From: an uncultured Chitinophagaceae bacterium
GTDB taxonomy: Bacteria > Bacteroidota > Bacteroidia > Chitinophagales > Chitinophagaceae
Direction of reading: 5' to 3'
Assembly: GCA_937919945.1 (NCBI GenBank)
Contig: CALESY010000048.1
Coordinates: 87,552 to 151,551 of the forward strand
Length of the DNA stretch: 64,000 bases
Shown here: positions 1 through 9,166 of the stretch, piece after piece
Layout of the letters: each line of letters starts with the position of its first letter
Position numbering within the stretch: position 1 is the first letter of the stretch
Notes under the pieces: model-generated
The model's input: only the letters and a program-made list of their open reading frames with translations
The model's database searches: none
Told to the model about the DNA's origin: nothing
Made by a program: the position numbers and the translations under genes

Positions 1-1
1 T

Positions 2-133
2 AACATAATTGCAATACCTGTTGCCGCGGCAGGTATGTTAAAGCCTACATATGGAGCGGGCATTATGGCGTTGAGTGATGTGGTACTAATAATTAATTCA
101 CTTCGTCTCGGTGTTAGGAAGATTAGCCGTTAG
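2..133 (+). CDS. Heavy-metal (copper-type) P-type ATPase, C-terminal fragment
   Basis: Only the last 43 codons lie in the window, in the frame beginning at base 2 and ending at the TAG at 131-133. The peptide reads NIIAIPVAAAGML, then IMALSDVVLIINSLRL and a short basic tail. This matches the last two membrane helices of P1B-type ATPases, where an N-x-x-x-I-P-x-A-A-G stretch leads into a helix containing M-S-D/S-V-x-V-x-x-N-S-x-R-L. Such pumps export Cu+ or related soft metals across the inner membrane. The metal-binding domain and the CPx and DKTGT motifs lie upstream of the window, so the substrate cannot be set here. Confidence 0.72.
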   Translation, partial: NIIAIPVAAAGMLKPTYGAGIMALSDVVLIINSLRLGVRKISR

Positions 134-229
134 TTAAAAGTGTCATGAAAAAAGACACAAGCGTTACAAAATCAGGCACTTGTTTTGTTAATTTACATAA
201 TTATAACCGCCCCTGCTTAAATATTAGTT

Positions 230-2446
230 ATGAGAAAAATCCTGATTATAGCATTATTAACAATATCTGCTGCTACTAAAGCCAATGTAAATCTGTGGCA
301 ACGAATAGATAAAGCTCCTGCTAATATAGTACAGTCTGTAAATCCAGTATCGTACACGTTATTTACACTTCAGGAGTTACAACTGAAAAGCACATTATTC
401 AACCTGCCTCAAAATGCTATCCTGCAGTTTCCTGCACCAGATGGTAAGATGATTTCTTTCAAAATGGAAGAAACTCCCTGTATGGAGCCTGCGTTAGCTG
501 CAAAATATCCTGAGATTAAGACATTTACAGGTGTAGCATTGCATAATAAAGCCATTACCGCAAAGTTTGATTACACATACATGGGCTTTCATGCTATGAT
601 TTTTGATGGGACATATACGTATATGATCGACCCATTTAGTAATCCATCTACAGGATATTATGTTTGTTATTACAAGAAGGACTTATACTCACTAACAGAC
701 AACAAACATTGTGAAGTTAAAGAAGATGAAAAACTGATTAATCATCAACAGTTGCAAATTGCCGATGTACCAACTGTAGTGCAATACAAAACACATGGTA
801 GTACACGCAGAACATACAGATTAGCAATGGCCTGTACTGGACAATATTCCGTAAAAGTAGCGGGTACGTCAACACCTTCAAAAGCAATATCGTTGAGTGC
901 TATTACAACAACTGTGAATAGGATAAACGGTGTATATGAACGTGAGATAGGCGTAAGCATGAATCTGGTAGCTAATAACGACGACATTATTTATTTAGAT
1001 GGCTCTACAGACCCCTATTCTAATTCTGGCTCAGATTTTAACACCAATCAAACCAATATAGATGCAGTTATCGGGACACTAAATTATGATATAGGGCACG
1101 TTATTATTACTGTTGGCAATGCCATAGCACAGTTGGCTAGCGTGTGCGATTTTGATGATAAAGCAAGAGGGGTATCGGGTCAACCAAATCCTGTTGGTGC
1201 ATCGTTTGATATTGATTTCGTTGCTCATGAAATAGGTCATCAGCTTGGAGCTACTCATACTTTTAATGCCAATACAGGCTCGTGTTCTGGTAACGGTAAT
1301 GTTAGCAGCGCACACGAACCTGGTAGTGGATCTACAATATTAGGCTATGCTGGTATCTGCGGTAATGATAATAATTTACAACCACATAGCGATGCCTATT
1401 TCCATTATAAAAGCCTTGATCAGATAATTGACTTTTTAACAACCAATGGTGCGATTTGTGGCACTACAGTTGCATCAAACAATGCCCCTCCGTCTGTCGC
1501 AAGTATATCTCAATCATACAATATACCCCATCTTACTCCCTTTGAGTTAATAGCACCAGAGGCATCAGATGCAGATCATGATACACTTACATATTGTTGG
1601 GAACAATGGGACTTAGGTAGCTTCGGACAGTCATTTGCTACTACTGTAGGTTCCGGGCCAATATTTCGTTCATTCAATCCGTCGTTTTCAAGAACACGGG
1701 TTTTCCCAACATTAGAAAAATTACTAACTAATGTTGCTAATTATTTGGGAGAGAAATTGCCTGAAACAACACGAATACTGGAGTTTAAGTTGACAGTAAG
1801 GGATATTTATAATGGTTTCGGAACATTAAATATGTCTGACGATAAACTAACACTATATGCTACTAACACATCAGGGCCATTTTTAGTACTAGCACCCAAT
1901 AATATTACAGATTATTGGCAATGCGGAACGAGTGTAACTGTTACATGGGATGTAGCGAATACGACTTCAGCACCAGTAAACTGTACTAACGTAGATATAT
2001 ACTTATCTATTGATGGTGGCTATACATATCCATATACATTGGCTACAAATACACCGAATGATGGTAGTGAAACTATTACCGTTCCCAATAATATATATTC
2101 AAAAGGATGTAGGGTGAAAGTGAAGGGTGCTGGCAACGTATTCTTTGATATCAGCAATCAAAACTTTTCTATCTTTCCATGGTCTGCATCTGTTAATAAT
2201 GTTGTACAGGATGCGTTTATAAACGTCTATCCAATACCTGCAAATGATGTGCTTAATATAGAGTTGAAGGAGAAGCAATCTTATAAAGCTATCATTACAA
2301 ATATACTTGGTAGACAAGTATGGACAAGCTATATTACAGATAGAGTAAGTATAAAGATTGCAGGCTGGTCTGCAGGTGTTTATTCTCTGCAATTAGTAAA
2401 TACAAACACGAATGAAGTATTAAACAGGAAATTTGTAGTTCAGTAA
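230..2446 (+). CDS. Secreted reprolysin-like zinc metallopeptidase with T9SS type A sorting domain
   Basis: A 738-residue protein with an N-terminal signal peptide (basic start, hydrophobic core to about residue 18). Residues 333-343 read HEIGHQLGATH, the HExxHxxGxxH zinc site of metzincins, giving ligands H333, H337, H343 and general base E334. The domain around it resembles the M12B reprolysin-like proteases common in Bacteroidota. A middle part (about 430-650) looks like Ig/Fn3-type beta domains. The last ~80 residues start with a VYPIPANDVLNIEL-like stretch and end in KFVVQ, the form of the type A sorting domain used by the type IX secretion system. Inferred role: an exported, cell-surface or released protease. 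No operon partner is visible, and a strong hairpin follows. Confidence 0.9.
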   Translation: MRKILIIALLTISAATKANVNLWQRIDKAPANIVQSVNPVSYTLFTLQELQLKSTLFNLPQNAILQFPAPDGKMISFKMEETPCMEPALAAKYPEIKTFTGVALHNKAITAKFDYTYMGFHAMIFDGTYTYMIDPFSNPSTGYYVCYYKKDLYSLTDNKHCEVKEDEKLINHQQLQIADVPTVVQYKTHGSTRRTYRLAMACTGQYSVKVAGTSTPSKAISLSAITTTVNRINGVYEREIGVSMNLVANNDDIIYLDGSTDPYSNSGSDFNTNQTNIDAVIGTLNYDIGHVIITVGNAIAQLASVCDFDDKARGVSGQPNPVGASFDIDFVAHEIGHQLGATHTFNANTGSCSGNGNVSSAHEPGSGSTILGYAGICGNDNNLQPHSDAYFHYKSLDQIIDFLTTNGAICGTTVASNNAPPSVASISQSYNIPHLTPFELIAPEASDADHDTLTYCWEQWDLGSFGQSFATTVGSGPIFRSFNPSFSRTRVFPTLEKLLTNVANYLGEKLPETTRILEFKLTVRDIYNGFGTLNMSDDKLTLYATNTSGPFLVLAPNNITDYWQCGTSVTVTWDVANTTSAPVNCTNVDIYLSIDGGYTYPYTLATNTPNDGSETITVPNNIYSKGCRVKVKGAGNVFFDISNQNFSIFPWSASVNNVVQDAFINVYPIPANDVLNIELKEKQSYKAIITNILGRQVWTSYITDRVSIKIAGWSAGVYSLQLVNTNTNEVLNRKFVVQ

Positions 2447-2465
2447 GCAGTATAAAAAGATATTG

Positions 2466-2495
2466 TACTAAAAGCGGCAATTGCCGCTTTTAGTA
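2466..2495. terminator. Bidirectional terminator, perfect 15-bp palindrome
   Basis: Bases 2466-2480 and 2481-2495 are exact reverse complements (TACTAAAAGCGGCAA and its complement). The stem is GC-rich in the middle with A/T runs at both ends, so it can work in both directions between the convergent protease gene and uvrA. The uvrA stop codon (2490-2492) lies inside the right arm. Confidence 0.8.
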
Positions 2496-5348
2496 TTTCA
2501 GTTCTTCCTTCAGGTATTTGCCAGTATGGCTTTCTTTAATTTTTGCTATGGCTTCAGGCGTACCGCTGCCTACCAATTGCCCGCCGCCATTACCGCCTTC
2601 TGGTCCCATATCTATCACATAGTCCGCCACTTTTATTACATCAAGGTTGTGTTCTATTACCAATACTGTATTGCCTCTGTCAACAAGTCTGTTCAGTACA
2701 GCCAACAGGTGCTTGATGTCTTCAAAATGTAAGCCTGTTGTAGGTTCGTCTAAGATATAAATGGTTTGTCCAGTATCACGTTTAGATAATTCCGTCGCTA
2801 GTTTTACACGTTGTGCTTCGCCCCCACTAAGTGTTACGGCGCTCTGCCCCAGCGTTACATATCCAAGCCCAACATCCTGTAATGTTTTTATCTTACGATG
2901 CAAGTAGTTTACATTCACAAAAAAATCTACCGCTTCGTCAACGGTCATGTCTAATACATCAGCTATTGATTTGCCCTTGTATCGTATTTCCAGTGTTTCA
3001 CGGTTATACCTTCTGCCATTACATTTTTCACAAGGCACGTAAACATCTGGCAAAAAGTTCATTTCTATCACACGCATACCACCTCCCTGACATTCTTCGC
3101 AACGTCCGCCTTTTACATTAAACGAAAATCTACCCGCATTATAACCTCTGATTTTTGCCTCAGGAATCTGTGCAAACAATTGGCGTACTTCGTTGAAGAA
3201 ACCACAGTAGGTTGCCGGGTTGCTACGTGGGGTACGACCTATAGGGCTTTGGTCTATTTCTATTACTTTATCTATATGCTCTATGCCATCCACTTTTTTA
3301 TAAGGCATAGGCATTTGTTTGAAGTTGTGATAACATTGCTTAGCAAGAATAGGGTAGAGTGTTTCGTTAATGAGGGTGCTCTTGCCACTTCCGGATACAC
3401 CGCTTACACAGATAAAACTACCTAACGGCAATTCTATATTCACATTCTTCAGGTTGTTGCCTGTTGCTCCCTTTAATATGATTTTTTTACCATTTCCTTT
3501 ACGCCTTTCTTTAGGTACATCAATATTTAGCTTGTGACTCAGATAGCCGGCTGTAGTAGTATTCCCTTTCAGTATTTGTGCAGGTGTGCCTTGTGTTACA
3601 ATACGCCCGCCATGCTTACCTGCGGCAGGGCCAATATCTATCAGGTAGTCTGCGGCAAGCATTATGTCTTTGTCATGTTCTACAACCAATACACTATTGC
3701 CACCATCTCGTAGGTTTTTCAGTGCACTAATAAGTTTGTGGTTATCACGTTGGTGCAGACCTATACTCGGTTCGTCGAGTATATAAGTAATACCTGTCAA
3801 CTGTGAACCAATTTGTGTAGCCAACCTGATGCGCTGGCTTTCTCCACCACTTAATGTGCGTGTTGGTCTGTCAAGCGTCAAGTAATGCAAGCCAACATCC
3901 AACAAAAAATGTAGCCTATCGCGTATCTCTTTCAGTATATCTTTCGCTATTACCTGTTGTTTGTTACTTAACTTCTTTTCGATGCTTACAAGCCATGCTG
4001 CTAGCTCTTGTAGCGATTTATTTGTAAGCTCTGCAATGTTTTTATCTGCCAATTTGAACCAAAGGCTTTCTTTCTTCAGTCTTGCTCCATTGCATTCTGG
4101 GCAAGTATTTAGTTCCATGTACCCCTCTGCCCAGTCGCGTATTGCCTCACTTGTAGTTTCATTAAACCAGCGGAGTAGCATATTGATAATGCCTTCGTAC
4201 TGATTATCTGCTATTTTTTGGTGATAGCCTTCAGCTTCGTCATTTTCATAGGTGATAATGCCTTCTTCATTACCGTACAATAAAATATTCAGTTGCTTTT
4301 GTGGTATATCTTTTATAGCAGTATTTAGTGGTATTTTATGTTTTTTGGCTAAGATGGTTGCTTGATTGAAAGTCCATGATTCACGCTCACCGCCTAATGG
4401 GGCGATACCACCATCGTTGATGCTCTTAGTTTTATCAGGTATTACTTCGCTCATGTTCACCTGATACACGCTACCAAGACCTTTACACTTGGGACATGCA
4501 CCGTATGGCGAGTTGAACGAAAACGTATTCGGCGACGGCTCTTCGTAAGACAAGCCTGTATCTGCACACATTAGTTGTTTGCTGTATTGTGTAATAGTAT
4601 TCTTGTCAGCGTCCAGCAAAAACATCAGGTCTTTACCTGTTTGCAGGCTTTTCTGTATGCTTTGCCCTAAGCGTGCCTGTGCATCTGGTTGCACTATTAG
4701 TCTGTCAATTACCAGCTCTATATCGTGTATTTTATACCTGTCAAGCTGCATCCGTTCCTTCATCTCTACAATCTCACCATCTATACGAACTTTCACATAG
4801 CCTTGCTTGCGTAGTTGTTCAAATAGTTCTCTGTAATGTCCTTTACGCCCACGTACAATGGGTGCCAACAATACAACCTTTTTGCCTTTGAAATTTTGTT
4901 CTACATGCGCCACAATTTCTTCTTCGCTGAATTTTGTCATCTTCTTACCTGTATTGTAAGAATAGGCATCTGCCACACGCGCATATAGCAGACGCATAAA
5001 GTCATACACTTCTGTAACAGTACCAACGGTAGAGCGTGGATTACGATTGGTTGTTTTTTGTTCGATAGATATAACGGGTGAAAGTCCGCTTACTTTGTCA
5101 ACATCCGGGCGGTCAAGGTCACCCATAAACTGACGGGCATAAGCAGCAAAGCTCTCCATGTAGCGTCTTTGTCCCTCTGCAAAAATGGTGTCAAACGCAA
5201 GCGATGATTTGCCGCTCCCGCTGATGCCTGTTATAACAACTAATTGATTTTTGGGAATGTGTACATCAATATTCTTCAGGTTGTGTACCCTTGCTCCTAA
5301 AATCTCTATATGTTGATTGGTTTTTGAAACCGTTTTTGTATTTGCCAT
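2490..5348 (-). CDS. uvrA: Excinuclease ABC subunit A (UvrA)
   Basis: A 952-residue damage-recognition ATPase of nucleotide excision repair that loads UvrB. Two ABC modules are visible. The first has Walker A GISGSGKSS at residues 41-49, a signature LSGGESQR and Walker B YILDEPSIGLH. The second has GVSGSGKST, LSGGEAQR and YILDEPTTGLH. The C-terminal zinc module is complete (CEEC...CEKC). The N-terminal zinc module is not: the second pair (CPKC before KGLG) is present, but where a first CxxC would be expected the sequence reads CADT. Length is normal for the family. The start is an ATG at 5348. Monocistronic as far as can be seen, with a hairpin terminator at its end. Confidence 0.97.
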   Translation of the reverse strand: MANTKTVSKTNQHIEILGARVHNLKNIDVHIPKNQLVVITGISGSGKSSLAFDTIFAEGQRRYMESFAAYARQFMGDLDRPDVDKVSGLSPVISIEQKTTNRNPRSTVGTVTEVYDFMRLLYARVADAYSYNTGKKMTKFSEEEIVAHVEQNFKGKKVVLLAPIVRGRKGHYRELFEQLRKQGYVKVRIDGEIVEMKERMQLDRYKIHDIELVIDRLIVQPDAQARLGQSIQKSLQTGKDLMFLLDADKNTITQYSKQLMCADTGLSYEEPSPNTFSFNSPYGACPKCKGLGSVYQVNMSEVIPDKTKSINDGGIAPLGGERESWTFNQATILAKKHKIPLNTAIKDIPQKQLNILLYGNEEGIITYENDEAEGYHQKIADNQYEGIINMLLRWFNETTSEAIRDWAEGYMELNTCPECNGARLKKESLWFKLADKNIAELTNKSLQELAAWLVSIEKKLSNKQQVIAKDILKEIRDRLHFLLDVGLHYLTLDRPTRTLSGGESQRIRLATQIGSQLTGITYILDEPSIGLHQRDNHKLISALKNLRDGGNSVLVVEHDKDIMLAADYLIDIGPAAGKHGGRIVTQGTPAQILKGNTTTAGYLSHKLNIDVPKERRKGNGKKIILKGATGNNLKNVNIELPLGSFICVSGVSGSGKSTLINETLYPILAKQCYHNFKQMPMPYKKVDGIEHIDKVIEIDQSPIGRTPRSNPATYCGFFNEVRQLFAQIPEAKIRGYNAGRFSFNVKGGRCEECQGGGMRVIEMNFLPDVYVPCEKCNGRRYNRETLEIRYKGKSIADVLDMTVDEAVDFFVNVNYLHRKIKTLQDVGLGYVTLGQSAVTLSGGEAQRVKLATELSKRDTGQTIYILDEPTTGLHFEDIKHLLAVLNRLVDRGNTVLVIEHNLDVIKVADYVIDMGPEGGNGGGQLVGSGTPEAIAKIKESHTGKYLKEELKY

Positions 5349-5411
5349 AATGCTGCCGCCGTTGGCGGATGTGCAATATAAACAATGGCTTGCTGAAACT
5401 GTTTGAACAGG

Positions 5412-6374
5412 TTAGTACTTTCTTTCTATAGCATAATTAACAAGCAACTCCATCGCTTCTCTGGCTGGGCTTTGCGGGTATTGGTGCAGCATATCTAATG
5501 CTTCCTGTTTATATGCATTCATTTTATTGCGCGCATATTCAATGCCGCCTGAATGATTTACAAGGTCTATTACTTCTTGTACTTTTTTGCGGTCGGTATT
5601 CTGGTTTTTGACGATGTAGATGATTTTTCGCTTGGTAGCCTCGTCTGTATTGTTCAGCGTGTAGATGAGTGGCAGTGTCATCTTCTTTTCTTTGATGTCT
5701 ATGCCTGTAGGCTTGCCAACATTGTCTTGTCCGTAGTCGAACAGATCGTCTTTAATTTGAAAGGCAATACCTACCTTCTCCCCAAAAGTGCGGAAAAGCT
5801 CAGAGGTAGCAATATCATTTGATGCAGAATAAGCCCCGGCAGCACATGCAGAAGATAGTAAAGAAGCTGTCTTAGCTCGTATTATTTCAAAATAAATATC
5901 TTCTTTTATATCTAATTTTCTTGCTTTTTCCATCTGTAAAAGTTCACCCTCGCTCATCTCTTTTACAGCTCTTGAAGTTATCTTAAGTATTTGATAATCA
6001 TCATTTTCTAAAGATAAAAGCAGTCCCTTGGCCAGTAAATAATCACCTACTAAAACAGCTATTTTATTTTTCCACAGTGCATTAACAGAAAAAAAGCTGC
6101 GTCGGAGCATTGCGTTATCTACCACGTCGTCGTGCACCAAAGTTGCAGTATGTAATAATTCTATTAGAGAAGCAGCTCTATATGTATTCTCGCGTATACC
6201 TCCTGCTATTTTAGCAGACAAGAAGACAAACATTGGGCGCATTTGCTTGCCTTTGCGTTTGATGATGAAGCGCATAATCCTGTCAAGTAAAGGGTTTGAG
6301 CCCCTTACACTGTCTGCGAATTTCTTCTCAAAAACATCCAATTCCTGCCCTATAACCTGTTTTACTAGCTCCAT
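5412..6374 (-). CDS. Trans-polyprenyl diphosphate synthase (IspB/HepT-like)
   Basis: A 320-residue member of the long-chain isoprenyl diphosphate synthases, which condense IPP onto an allylic primer to make the quinone side chain. The first aspartate-rich motif reads LVHDDVVDNAMLRR and the second reads QIKDDLFDYG, both intact with the downstream lysines. Early residues include the GKQMRP substrate-binding stretch (K-x-x-R-P). Bacteroidota usually make menaquinone, so the product is probably the menaquinone side-chain precursor; chain length cannot be read reliably. The ATG at 6374 is followed upstream by about 225 bases before the divergent OmpA gene. uvrA lies 63 bases downstream on the same strand. 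Confidence 0.92.
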   Translation of the reverse strand: MELVKQVIGQELDVFEKKFADSVRGSNPLLDRIMRFIIKRKGKQMRPMFVFLSAKIAGGIRENTYRAASLIELLHTATLVHDDVVDNAMLRRSFFSVNALWKNKIAVLVGDYLLAKGLLLSLENDDYQILKITSRAVKEMSEGELLQMEKARKLDIKEDIYFEIIRAKTASLLSSACAAGAYSASNDIATSELFRTFGEKVGIAFQIKDDLFDYGQDNVGKPTGIDIKEKKMTLPLIYTLNNTDEATKRKIIYIVKNQNTDRKKVQEVIDLVNHSGGIEYARNKMNAYKQEALDMLHQYPQSPAREAMELLVNYAIERKY

Positions 6375-6519
6375 TTTGTGTTAATAACCGGTGAACACCA
6401 TGTTAAGCGTTCGTAAAAAAACTAAAAATCATTGAACTTATTGATTATTAAAATTACTTTTACATCGGTTCTTAAAGCTTGAATCGGTATTCAGACGGAA
6501 ATAGAATTATTTCTTCACC

Positions 6520-6551
6520 TTTGTTTTTTTGAACGAGGTACTATACCTTTG
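6520..6551 (+). promoter_or_regulatory. Bacteroidota-type promoter of the OmpA-like gene
   Basis: TTTG at 6520-6523, a 20-base spacer, then TACCTTTG at 6544-6551. This fits the Bacteroidota consensus TTTG-N19-21-TAnnTTTG recognised by the primary sigma factor. Transcription would begin near 6558, leaving a 5' leader of about 43 nt before the ATG at 6601. Confidence 0.7.
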
Positions 6552-6600
6552 TCATGTTTTGAGTAATTTAACCAAAATTTTTATAATTAAACAATCTGTT

Positions 6601-8334
6601 ATGGTCAACAAAAAGTACCTATTGCTAGCCGGTGTATGCTCACTATTGGCAACGCAGCCGGTATTTGCACAAGACGGTGCTCAAACTGCTAAGTGGTCTG
6701 GTCGTGATATGACTTATCGCGGTCAGAGCTATGATGTTTTAGACACTAACTACGTGCCCGGTTTCCGCATGAAACAACATCGTAAATTCCTCAATCACCA
6801 GTATGCTTTCCCTGCACGCCCTCGTAACATGTGGGAGATAGGTTTTGGCGCTGGTCTTTACAATGTATCCAGCGATGTGCCAACGCTAATGGCATGGCAA
6901 ACAAAAGGTGGCGGTGGTCTAGGCTATCACGTACACGTACGCAAAGCTTGGGGTTACGTATTATCTACTCGTTTGCAGTACATCTATGGTGTTGCTAAAG
7001 GTTTGCAATGGCAAGAAAGCCGTAACTATCGTTACAACACTGCATGGAAAGATTATTACCAAGCTGCTGCTTTAGAAAACCTGAACATGCCTTCAGATCC
7101 CGTTTTCTATAACTATCGTTTAGAAGCACATCAGTTGAATTTAGACCTGATTGCGTCTTTAAATAACATTAAGTTCCACAAAGCACGTACAGCTATATCT
7201 GCATATGCTTTTGTTGGTCTAGGTGCTTATGCATACAACACACGTGTAGATGCATTGAATGCTAGCAATCAAAAATATAATTTCCATCAGATTTTGGGTA
7301 TCAGTAATGCACAAACTCAAATTCATGAGAATCGCAGAGATATTCAAAAGAAATTGCAAGACGGTATGGATGGAACATACGAAACAGACGCTGAAAATGA
7401 GCGTGATCGTCGTCGTCCTGAAATATTCAACAACAAAACTTTACAGTTTGCTCCTAGTTTCGGTCTTGGCTTCCAATTCCGTTTGAGCCCACGTATCAAT
7501 TTGTCACTTGAAGATCGCGTTACTATTCCTTGGGATGATGATCTGTTAGATGGTCAGCGTTGGTCTGAGCAAGTATTCGGTTCTCCGGTACAAACTAATC
7601 AAAACGATGGTGTTAACTATCTTAACTTAGGTATCAACTTCAACCTTGGTAACAAACGTAAGAGCATTGAACCACTTTACTGGATTAATCCATTGGATCA
7701 TGCTTTCAACGAATTGTCTTATCCTCGTCATATGCAGTTGCCTGACCCAATTCTGCCTGATAGCGATGGTGATGGTATTACTGATCAGTTCGATAAGTGT
7801 CCTGGCACACCTGCAGGTGTAGCTGTTGATAGCCATGGTTGCCCGCTTGACACGGATGGTGATGGTGTACCTGATGATCGTGATAAGCAATTGATAACTC
7901 CAACAGAATGTCAACCAGTTGATGCTGATGGTGTAGGTAAATGCCCTTGTCCGGAAGGTTGTGTTACTGTTGCGCCAACATGTGGTAATATAGGTGCAGG
8001 AAGTGTAACATTTGACAACAATGCATCTAAAATACGCCCTGCTGCGCAAGCACAGTTGGCAACTTTAGCTGCTCAAATGCAAGCAAATCCAACTTGTAAA
8101 GTAGTTATCACAGGTGCAGGTAATGCAAGCAAAATACAGCAACAACGTTCTTGGGATCGCGTAAATGCTATTATTGAGTATATGAGCGAGAAACATGGTA
8201 TAGACCGTAATCGTTTCATTTTCCAATATGGTCAGGCAGGTGATGCAAATGGTGTAATGTACCGTTCTGCTATGCCTGGAGAAGAAGGCCCTAACAATGT
8301 TGCGCCTCCTTTCCCTAACTTAAGAAGGGATTAA
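6601..8334 (+). CDS. OmpA-family outer-membrane protein with thrombospondin-3-type calcium repeats
   Basis: A 577-residue protein starting at the ATG at 6601. An upstream in-frame start at 6529 would place 24 residues ahead of an obvious signal peptide (MVNKKYLLLAGVCSLLATQ...FAQ) and would lie within the promoter, so it was not chosen. Residues ~60-380 form a predicted outer-membrane beta-barrel rich in aromatic alternation. From ~395 come acidic TSP3-type repeats (DSDGDGITDQFDKCPGTP, DTDGDGVPDD). The last ~100 residues align with the OmpA peptidoglycan-binding domain. That domain looks altered: the usual T-D-x-x-G stretch reads TGAGNAS, although the later RSWDRVNAI helix is kept. Probable role: an abundant structural porin tethering the outer membrane. 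Confidence 0.9.
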   Translation: MVNKKYLLLAGVCSLLATQPVFAQDGAQTAKWSGRDMTYRGQSYDVLDTNYVPGFRMKQHRKFLNHQYAFPARPRNMWEIGFGAGLYNVSSDVPTLMAWQTKGGGGLGYHVHVRKAWGYVLSTRLQYIYGVAKGLQWQESRNYRYNTAWKDYYQAAALENLNMPSDPVFYNYRLEAHQLNLDLIASLNNIKFHKARTAISAYAFVGLGAYAYNTRVDALNASNQKYNFHQILGISNAQTQIHENRRDIQKKLQDGMDGTYETDAENERDRRRPEIFNNKTLQFAPSFGLGFQFRLSPRINLSLEDRVTIPWDDDLLDGQRWSEQVFGSPVQTNQNDGVNYLNLGINFNLGNKRKSIEPLYWINPLDHAFNELSYPRHMQLPDPILPDSDGDGITDQFDKCPGTPAGVAVDSHGCPLDTDGDGVPDDRDKQLITPTECQPVDADGVGKCPCPEGCVTVAPTCGNIGAGSVTFDNNASKIRPAAQAQLATLAAQMQANPTCKVVITGAGNASKIQQQRSWDRVNAIIEYMSEKHGIDRNRFIFQYGQAGDANGVMYRSAMPGEEGPNNVAPPFPNLRRD

Positions 8335-8364
8335 TTAAAATAATAATTGGACTTCATAACAGAG

Positions 8365-8401
8365 CAGTCCCGCCGTTAAACAACGGCGGGACTGTTTTTT
8401 T
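8365..8401 (+). terminator. Intrinsic terminator of the OmpA-like gene
   Basis: A perfect 13-bp stem, CAGTCCCGCCGTT at 8365-8377 and its complement at 8382-8394, with loop AAAC, followed by seven T (8395-8401). Confidence 0.93.
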
Positions 8402-8479
8402 ACTTATATAGATTTATAAGGAAGAATTAACGGTACGTATTTACGCCAGCAATGCTTGTTGTCTTACATTTATATCGCT

Positions 8480-9130
8480 ATGATAAATAGAAACTTTGCT
8501 TTGGAGTATGATAAGTCATGGACACGATACGATTTGATTGTGAATTTATTCCAACTTGGTAGAGACACACTCCATCGTAAAAAGGCTCTGTTATTTGGTG
8601 GACTGAAAACAGGTGATACAGTATTGGATTTGTGCTGTGGAAGCGGGTTAAGTTTTAAGGCAATACAAAGTATTATAGGTTCTCATGGAAAAATTATAGC
8701 AGTCGATGCCAACCCTTATATGCTGCAGCTTGCAAAGAACAGAGCGAAAAAGAACGGATGGGATAATATTACATTCATACAATGTCCAATAGAAGATTTA
8801 CAAATAAATGAAAAGGTAGATTTCGTTTTTTTTGCTTTGTGTTGGTACGATAAAGATCTGTCTGCCCGATGGGTGCTAAAAGTGTCAGAATTTATTAAGG
8901 CAGATACAGGTAAAATTTGTTTTTTCGATTATAAAATGCCGGACAATTGGCTTCGACCGTTTATAAAACCCATCTTGTGGTTAGAGATAAAATGGCTTGG
9001 TGAAGCATATACTGTTGACGAACTTGATTGGAAGCCTAGAGAAATAATCGGTAGCATGCTTAGCGATGTTAAGTTTACTAAATACTACTTTGATTGTTTG
9101 TTTGCTATTGCAGGTAAGCCAATTGAATAG
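8480..9130 (+). CDS. Class I SAM-dependent methyltransferase (UbiE-like)
   Basis: A 216-residue protein. The SAM site is clear: motif I VLDLCCGSGLS, an acidic residue in IIAVDANP that would bind the ribose hydroxyls, and a following FIQCPIEDL strand. This places it with UbiE/COQ5-like and methyltransf_25-type enzymes. The C-terminal half (residues ~130-215) carries a WLRPF/WLEIKWLG lid that does not identify the substrate. An upstream TTG at 8456 could add 8 residues, but the ATG at 8480 gives a natural N-terminus (MINRNFALEYDKSW). The gene is alone on its strand between two minus-strand blocks, so context does not point to a pathway. Confidence 0.8.
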   Translation: MINRNFALEYDKSWTRYDLIVNLFQLGRDTLHRKKALLFGGLKTGDTVLDLCCGSGLSFKAIQSIIGSHGKIIAVDANPYMLQLAKNRAKKNGWDNITFIQCPIEDLQINEKVDFVFFALCWYDKDLSARWVLKVSEFIKADTGKICFFDYKMPDNWLRPFIKPILWLEIKWLGEAYTVDELDWKPREIIGSMLSDVKFTKYYFDCLFAIAGKPIE

Positions 9131-9166
9131 ATTTTTGCTATGTTAAGGACAATGTAGTGCACATAG

